IMG/VR virus record: IMGVR_UViG_3300025127_007751
Location: 1 to 64,000 of that record
Strand: one strand, 5' to 3'
DNA from: a virus
Length of the DNA stretch: 64,000 nt
The notes under the pieces were generated by a model that was given only the letters and a program-made list of their open reading frames with translations, was not told where the DNA came from and did no database searches. The position numbers and the translations under genes were made by a program. Positions 61,012 to 64,000 of this stretch are shown here, piece after piece; position 1 is the stretch's first letter; each line of letters starts with the position of its first letter.

Positions 61012-62394
61012 TTAAATTAAACCTGCTAATTTTCTCATTCTGTCATAGACAGCATTTGATTCAATTATTGGTTTCTTAGCTTCAGATATTACACCTGTAG
61101 CTTTTGAAGCACTACCTTGTATAGGTCTTGTTTTAGATATAGCTTTATTAGCAATACCTTCATTTAAAGTTTCAAATACAATTTTAGCTTCCTTCACTGA
61201 GGATGCTTTGTCAAATGCTTTAAGCACTTTAACTTTTTTATCCTCTGATAAATTTTTAGACTTGAAAATTTTGTTTGTGTAAAGGAGTTTAGCATTTAAA
61301 AGGTTAACTTCATTCAATTCTTTTTTAAGCTCTTCAATTTCTTGCATTGCTTCTTTGAATCTCATTTTTTCGGTTTCTTTTTCGATTTTGGAATCATCTT
61401 TGTCTCCATCCTCGTTTCCGACACCTCTTTCACCTTTTACTCTACTTTTTCTTTCTTCCATTTTGTCTTTGTCTTTGTCTCCATGAGCCATTTCGTCTAT
61501 TTCAACATCAACATCAACAGAATCCTCTACTTCAACATCATCCATCATGTCCATCTCTTCGAATTCTTCGCCAGCTTCGATAGTTCCATCTGATACCATA
61601 TCTTTAATGACATCTTCAATGAAACCTTTTAGATCATCTTCAGACATATCTTCTAGATCTACGTCTTCGTCTTCCATGTCCTCTTTTTCGTCTTTCATAC
61701 CATCTAAATAGCCTTCTTCTTCGGCATCAGTTCTAGCATCTTCCTTAACGTCATCTTTGTCGTCAGCTTTCATTGCTTCTTCCATTTTGTCGTCTTCGTC
61801 TTTTGCTTCTGCTACCTTAACATCTTTCGCATCTGCACCAGCATCTTTTGCTAGTTTAGAAATTTGATCCATGTCATCTCTTACAGCGTCAATTGCCTTG
61901 TCATCTTCAACTTTGTCTTTGATGTCTTTAGCATCTTCACCTGCGTCTTTAGCTAATTTAGAAATCTGATCGGCGTCGTCACGGATAGCGTCAACTTCTC
62001 TATCGATTTCTTTTTTATCTGAGTCTGATAATTCTTCATCAAGCTCTGCTAATAATTCGTCAAGATTAATCTCGTCAAGCTCTTCTTTAGCTTCTTCGAC
62101 TTCTTCTTTTTTCATATCATCTTCTCCGTATTTTTTCATGGATCCATATTCGTCGACTTTTTTGTCATCGTCCATAGCTTCTTTTTTTACGTCGTCTTCG
62201 CCGTATTTTTTAGCCATTTCTTCTTCCATTTTGTCGTCTTCTTTATCCATTTCTTCTAACTTTGCAGATAACATTGATTTTAGATGAGGTGTAAAAGCTT
62301 CTTCAAGAGCAAGCTTAGCATTCGCAATTGCAGTTTCTTTAACAGTCTTAGCATCAGCGATTGCTTCTTTTAGCAAATCTCTATTTGTTGCCAT
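61012..62394 (-). CDS. 22: prohead scaffolding protein gp22
   Basis: 460 residues, extremely acidic and helical, with long Glu/Asp/Lys runs. A duplicated unit of about 30 residues occurs near 135-190: IRDDADQISKLAKDAGEDAKD and VRDDMDQISKLAKDAGADAKD. The C-terminal part (about 340-460, KSKNLSEDKKVKVLKAFDKASSVKEAKIVFETL, then KPIIESNAVYDRMRKLAGL) is more conserved and probably binds gp23. Nearly twice the T4 length (269). Degraded by gp21 after assembly. Placed between protease and capsid gene as in T4. Confidence 0.88.
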   Translation of the reverse strand: MATNRDLLKEAIADAKTVKETAIANAKLALEEAFTPHLKSMLSAKLEEMDKEDDKMEEEMAKKYGEDDVKKEAMDDDKKVDEYGSMKKYGEDDMKKEEVEEAKEELDEINLDELLAELDEELSDSDKKEIDREVDAIRDDADQISKLAKDAGEDAKDIKDKVEDDKAIDAVRDDMDQISKLAKDAGADAKDVKVAEAKDEDDKMEEAMKADDKDDVKEDARTDAEEEGYLDGMKDEKEDMEDEDVDLEDMSEDDLKGFIEDVIKDMVSDGTIEAGEEFEEMDMMDDVEVEDSVDVDVEIDEMAHGDKDKDKMEERKSRVKGERGVGNEDGDKDDSKIEKETEKMRFKEAMQEIEELKKELNEVNLLNAKLLYTNKIFKSKNLSEDKKVKVLKAFDKASSVKEAKIVFETLNEGIANKAISKTRPIQGSASKATGVISEAKKPIIESNAVYDRMRKLAGLI

Positions 62395-62419
62395 AATCTC
62401 AAAAAATTAGTTTGTGAAA

Positions 62420-62480
62420 TACGATTATTAAGAATCGTAATAAGAATTATTAAAAATTAACACCATATAAGGGATGGTGT
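62420..62480 (-). other. two hairpins between gp21 and gp22
   Basis: The 121-base gap before gp22 holds a perfect 7-bp inverted repeat TACGATT/AATCGTA (62420-62439) and ACACCAT/ATGGTGT (62460-62480), the latter followed on the minus strand by TTAATTTTTAAT, so it may be a weak terminator after gp21. Their role in balancing protease and scaffold is a guess. Confidence 0.55.
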
Positions 62481-62515
62481 ATTACGGTTATACGTATATG
62501 AATATTCCTAAAAAA

Positions 62516-63121
62516 TTAAAAAACTGGGCAAGAACCCTTAGAACAAAGAATTTCAGTTATTATTTTATTTACATTAGTATAATCATAAGTAAAAGTTTGT
62601 TGACCCTCTTTTAATACTGACATAAATGAACCTGGGTTAGAAGGGGTTGAAACAAAATCCCAACATAATAATTCAAAATCATCCTGTACCTCCATAACAC
62701 TACCATTCTGTTCTAATGAACCCATACCTCTAGATGATACACCTACTGTAATTCCGTTTTTTATTAATTCTTTTAATATATTACCTGATGGGGTAGGTAA
62801 GATTTCAATAGTCCCCATTAATTGATCTCCATCCCAATTATAACCAGTTACAATATGAGATACATTTTTTAAATTAATTACTGTTGATTCGGGGTGATCA
62901 AGTTCGCCCATTGAGCGTCTTTCTTTTACTAGTTGATCGTATTTTTCCATTTCACGATCCCATAACTCTTTTTTGTAATATCTACCATTACCATTTTTTA
63001 CTTCAGCAGTAGCAAGGATACCTTCAACAATTAAGTTTCCGTTTTCCCTATTTACATTTTCAGTTAATTGAGAAGGTGAAACTTTAATAGCATGTGTTTC
63101 TATTAATAGTTTCTTACTCAT
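62516..63121 (-). CDS. 21: prohead maturation protease gp21
   Basis: 201 residues of the U9/S78-like herpesvirus-type protease fold: GNGRYYKKELWDREM, MGELDHPES with catalytic H76, and VGVSSRG with S129 or S130, followed by FELLCWDFVSTPSNPGSF. It cleaves prohead core and gp23 during capsid maturation. Start overlaps the previous stop by one base (TAATG). Length near T4 gp21 (212). Confidence 0.93.
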   Translation of the reverse strand: MSKKLLIETHAIKVSPSQLTENVNRENGNLIVEGILATAEVKNGNGRYYKKELWDREMEKYDQLVKERRSMGELDHPESTVINLKNVSHIVTGYNWDGDQLMGTIEILPTPSGNILKELIKNGITVGVSSRGMGSLEQNGSVMEVQDDFELLCWDFVSTPSNPGSFMSVLKEGQQTFTYDYTNVNKIITEILCSKGSCPVF

Positions 63122-64000
63122 TACGATTGGTTTATAGCATATGCAGATGTAGACTGGCCTACTTTTTTAGGATCTAGAAATGGTTTTTGTTTACTTCTTG
63201 TTGGGTTATTTTTTTCATTCCAACTAACTGCATCCATTTCATCAATTTCTTCAGCTTCGTCTACTACTTCAGTTTGTTGGTATTTTTTCCCGGACATTTT
63301 TTCATACATTTTTTCCATTTTAGCTCTTCTTTTTTCCAAAAGCTTAACTTCTTTCATCATATCCTTCATTTTCTTTTTATCAATTAATTCTGCTAAATTA
63401 TCATCTTCATTTATTGAATTAATTCTATCAGATTTTTCTTGAATGTAATTACTAAGAAATTCTAATTGAGCTTCCATTTTAGTTATTTCACCAGCTTTTC
63501 CTATTTCAGCTAATTTAGTATCAATAGATTCTTTTTTAGGTTTTTTAGCCATTGCTTTTTTAATTGCCTTATCTCTAGCCGCTAAGTAATCATCTGAATC
63601 AATGTCTCCGTCTCCATCATGATCCTTACCTTTTGCTTCCATAGTATCAGAATAAGATACAGCAGTACCTTCATCTTCCATCTCATCCATAGGTAATTTT
63701 TCTTCCTCTTTTTCTGCCATCATTTGTTTAATTACCTGACCTGACATAGATGCTAAGGACATTGGGTTTCCACTTGTAACTACACTTCCTAATTCCTCAT
63801 TAATTGGTTCCTTTGGGCAACATTCCTTATCTTCTTTTACTATTTGATAACTATCACCACCATCTTTTAATTTTTCACTAAATCCACTACCACCATAAGT
63901 TTCTCCATCATTTTCTTGTTGTTTTGATTCTTCGTAACCTAAGCCCTTGACACCAAATTGGCCTTCTTTTACATAATGTAATGGATCTTTAGCTAAGTTT
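63121..64000 (-). CDS. prohead core-type acidic protein (5' end beyond window)
   Basis: The frame is open to base 64000, giving at least 293 residues; an internal ATG at 63762 exists but upstream codons (KECCPKEPINEELGSVV, KEGQFGVKGLGYEES) look coding, so I take the gene as cut by the window edge. Contains a calcium-loop-like DHDGDGDIDSDDYLAARD, a long charged helical stretch (KKKMKDMMKEVKLLEKRRAKMEKMYEKM) and an acidic end. Its place before gp21 fits prohead core proteins gp67 or gp68, or an extension of the portal gene. No function is proven. Confidence 0.72.
   Translation of the reverse strand, partial: NLAKDPLHYVKEGQFGVKGLGYEESKQQENDGETYGGSGFSEKLKDGGDSYQIVKEDKECCPKEPINEELGSVVTSGNPMSLASMSGQVIKQMMAEKEEEKLPMDEMEDEGTAVSYSDTMEAKGKDHDGDGDIDSDDYLAARDKAIKKAMAKKPKKESIDTKLAEIGKAGEITKMEAQLEFLSNYIQEKSDRINSINEDDNLAELIDKKKMKDMMKEVKLLEKRRAKMEKMYEKMSGKKYQQTEVVDEAEEIDEMDAVSWNEKNNPTRSKQKPFLDPKKVGQSTSAYAINQS

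Overview
The window is a continuous piece of a T4-like (Straboviridae-type) contractile-tailed phage genome. Every gene I can support lies on the minus strand, so transcription runs from high to low coordinates through all 64 kb. The T4 core is easy to recognise: family-B DNA polymerase, sliding clamp, clamp loader, gp41-type helicase, UvsX, gp32, 5' nuclease, NrdA/NrdB, neck proteins, tail sheath and tube, baseplate proteins, prohead protease, scaffold and major capsid protein. The DNA is AT-rich, genes overlap or nearly touch, and starts are preceded by A-rich stretches rather than Shine-Dalgarno sequences. A phage lipoprotein carries a C-E-K-E-E motif like the Bacteroidetes surface-export signal. 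I infer a marine Bacteroidetes (flavobacterial) host.

Layout in transcription order. 64.0-59.2 kb: prohead core, protease gp21, scaffold gp22 and capsid gp23, closed by a strong terminator. 59.2-54.6 kb: two structural genes and neck proteins gp13, gp14 and gp15. 54.5-45.2 kb: tail fibres with long Gly-Ser/Thr-Ser collagen-like repeats, then a large two-part glycosyltransferase. 44.8-30.8 kb: sheath gp18, tube gp19, a self-contained RadA-like ATPase cassette, two overlapping tail-assembly-chaperone-like genes, tape measure, baseplate, and a hub protein ending in an amidase. 30.8-20.6 kb: an unexpected family-A polymerase-like protein, an ADP-heptose-type kinase and nucleotidyltransferase pair, gp32, UvsX, 5' nuclease, helicase, NrdB and NrdA. 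20.6-15.5 kb: an envelope and lysis region with an outer-membrane barrel, signal-peptide proteins, a surface lipoprotein, a holin-like protein and a peptidoglycan enzyme. 14.8-8.5 kb: a complete preQ0 pathway (FolE2, QueD, QueE, QueC) with a DpdA-like transglycosylase, flavodoxin, thioredoxin and a tRNA-Gln. 8.0-1 kb: a family-B polymerase split in two by small genes, the clamp, a chaperone group (Hsp20, GroES, GroEL) and the clamp loader.

Two systems stand out. First, the split HldE-like enzymes (27.9-29.0 kb), a glycosyltransferase whose C-terminal half matches the autotransporter O-heptosyltransferase (TibC/BAHT) family including its four-cysteine cluster (45.2-47.4 kb), and the neighbouring fibres made of hundreds of Ser/Thr residues together suggest a phage-encoded pathway that O-heptosylates its own tail fibres. 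Second, the preQ0 and DpdA genes suggest 7-deazaguanine substitution in phage DNA. In that pathway QueC has lost all four zinc cysteines and QueE has a stretched Cys-x3-Cys-x7-Cys cluster motif.

Regulation appears simple. A repeated ATATTTATAAT/CAAA element precedes most late transcription units, often directly after a hairpin terminator. A related TATGTATAAT or CGTATATT element precedes early-type units. No stretch longer than about 125 bases lacks a gene. I could run no homology or structure search, so assignments rest on motifs, length, order and recall of families.
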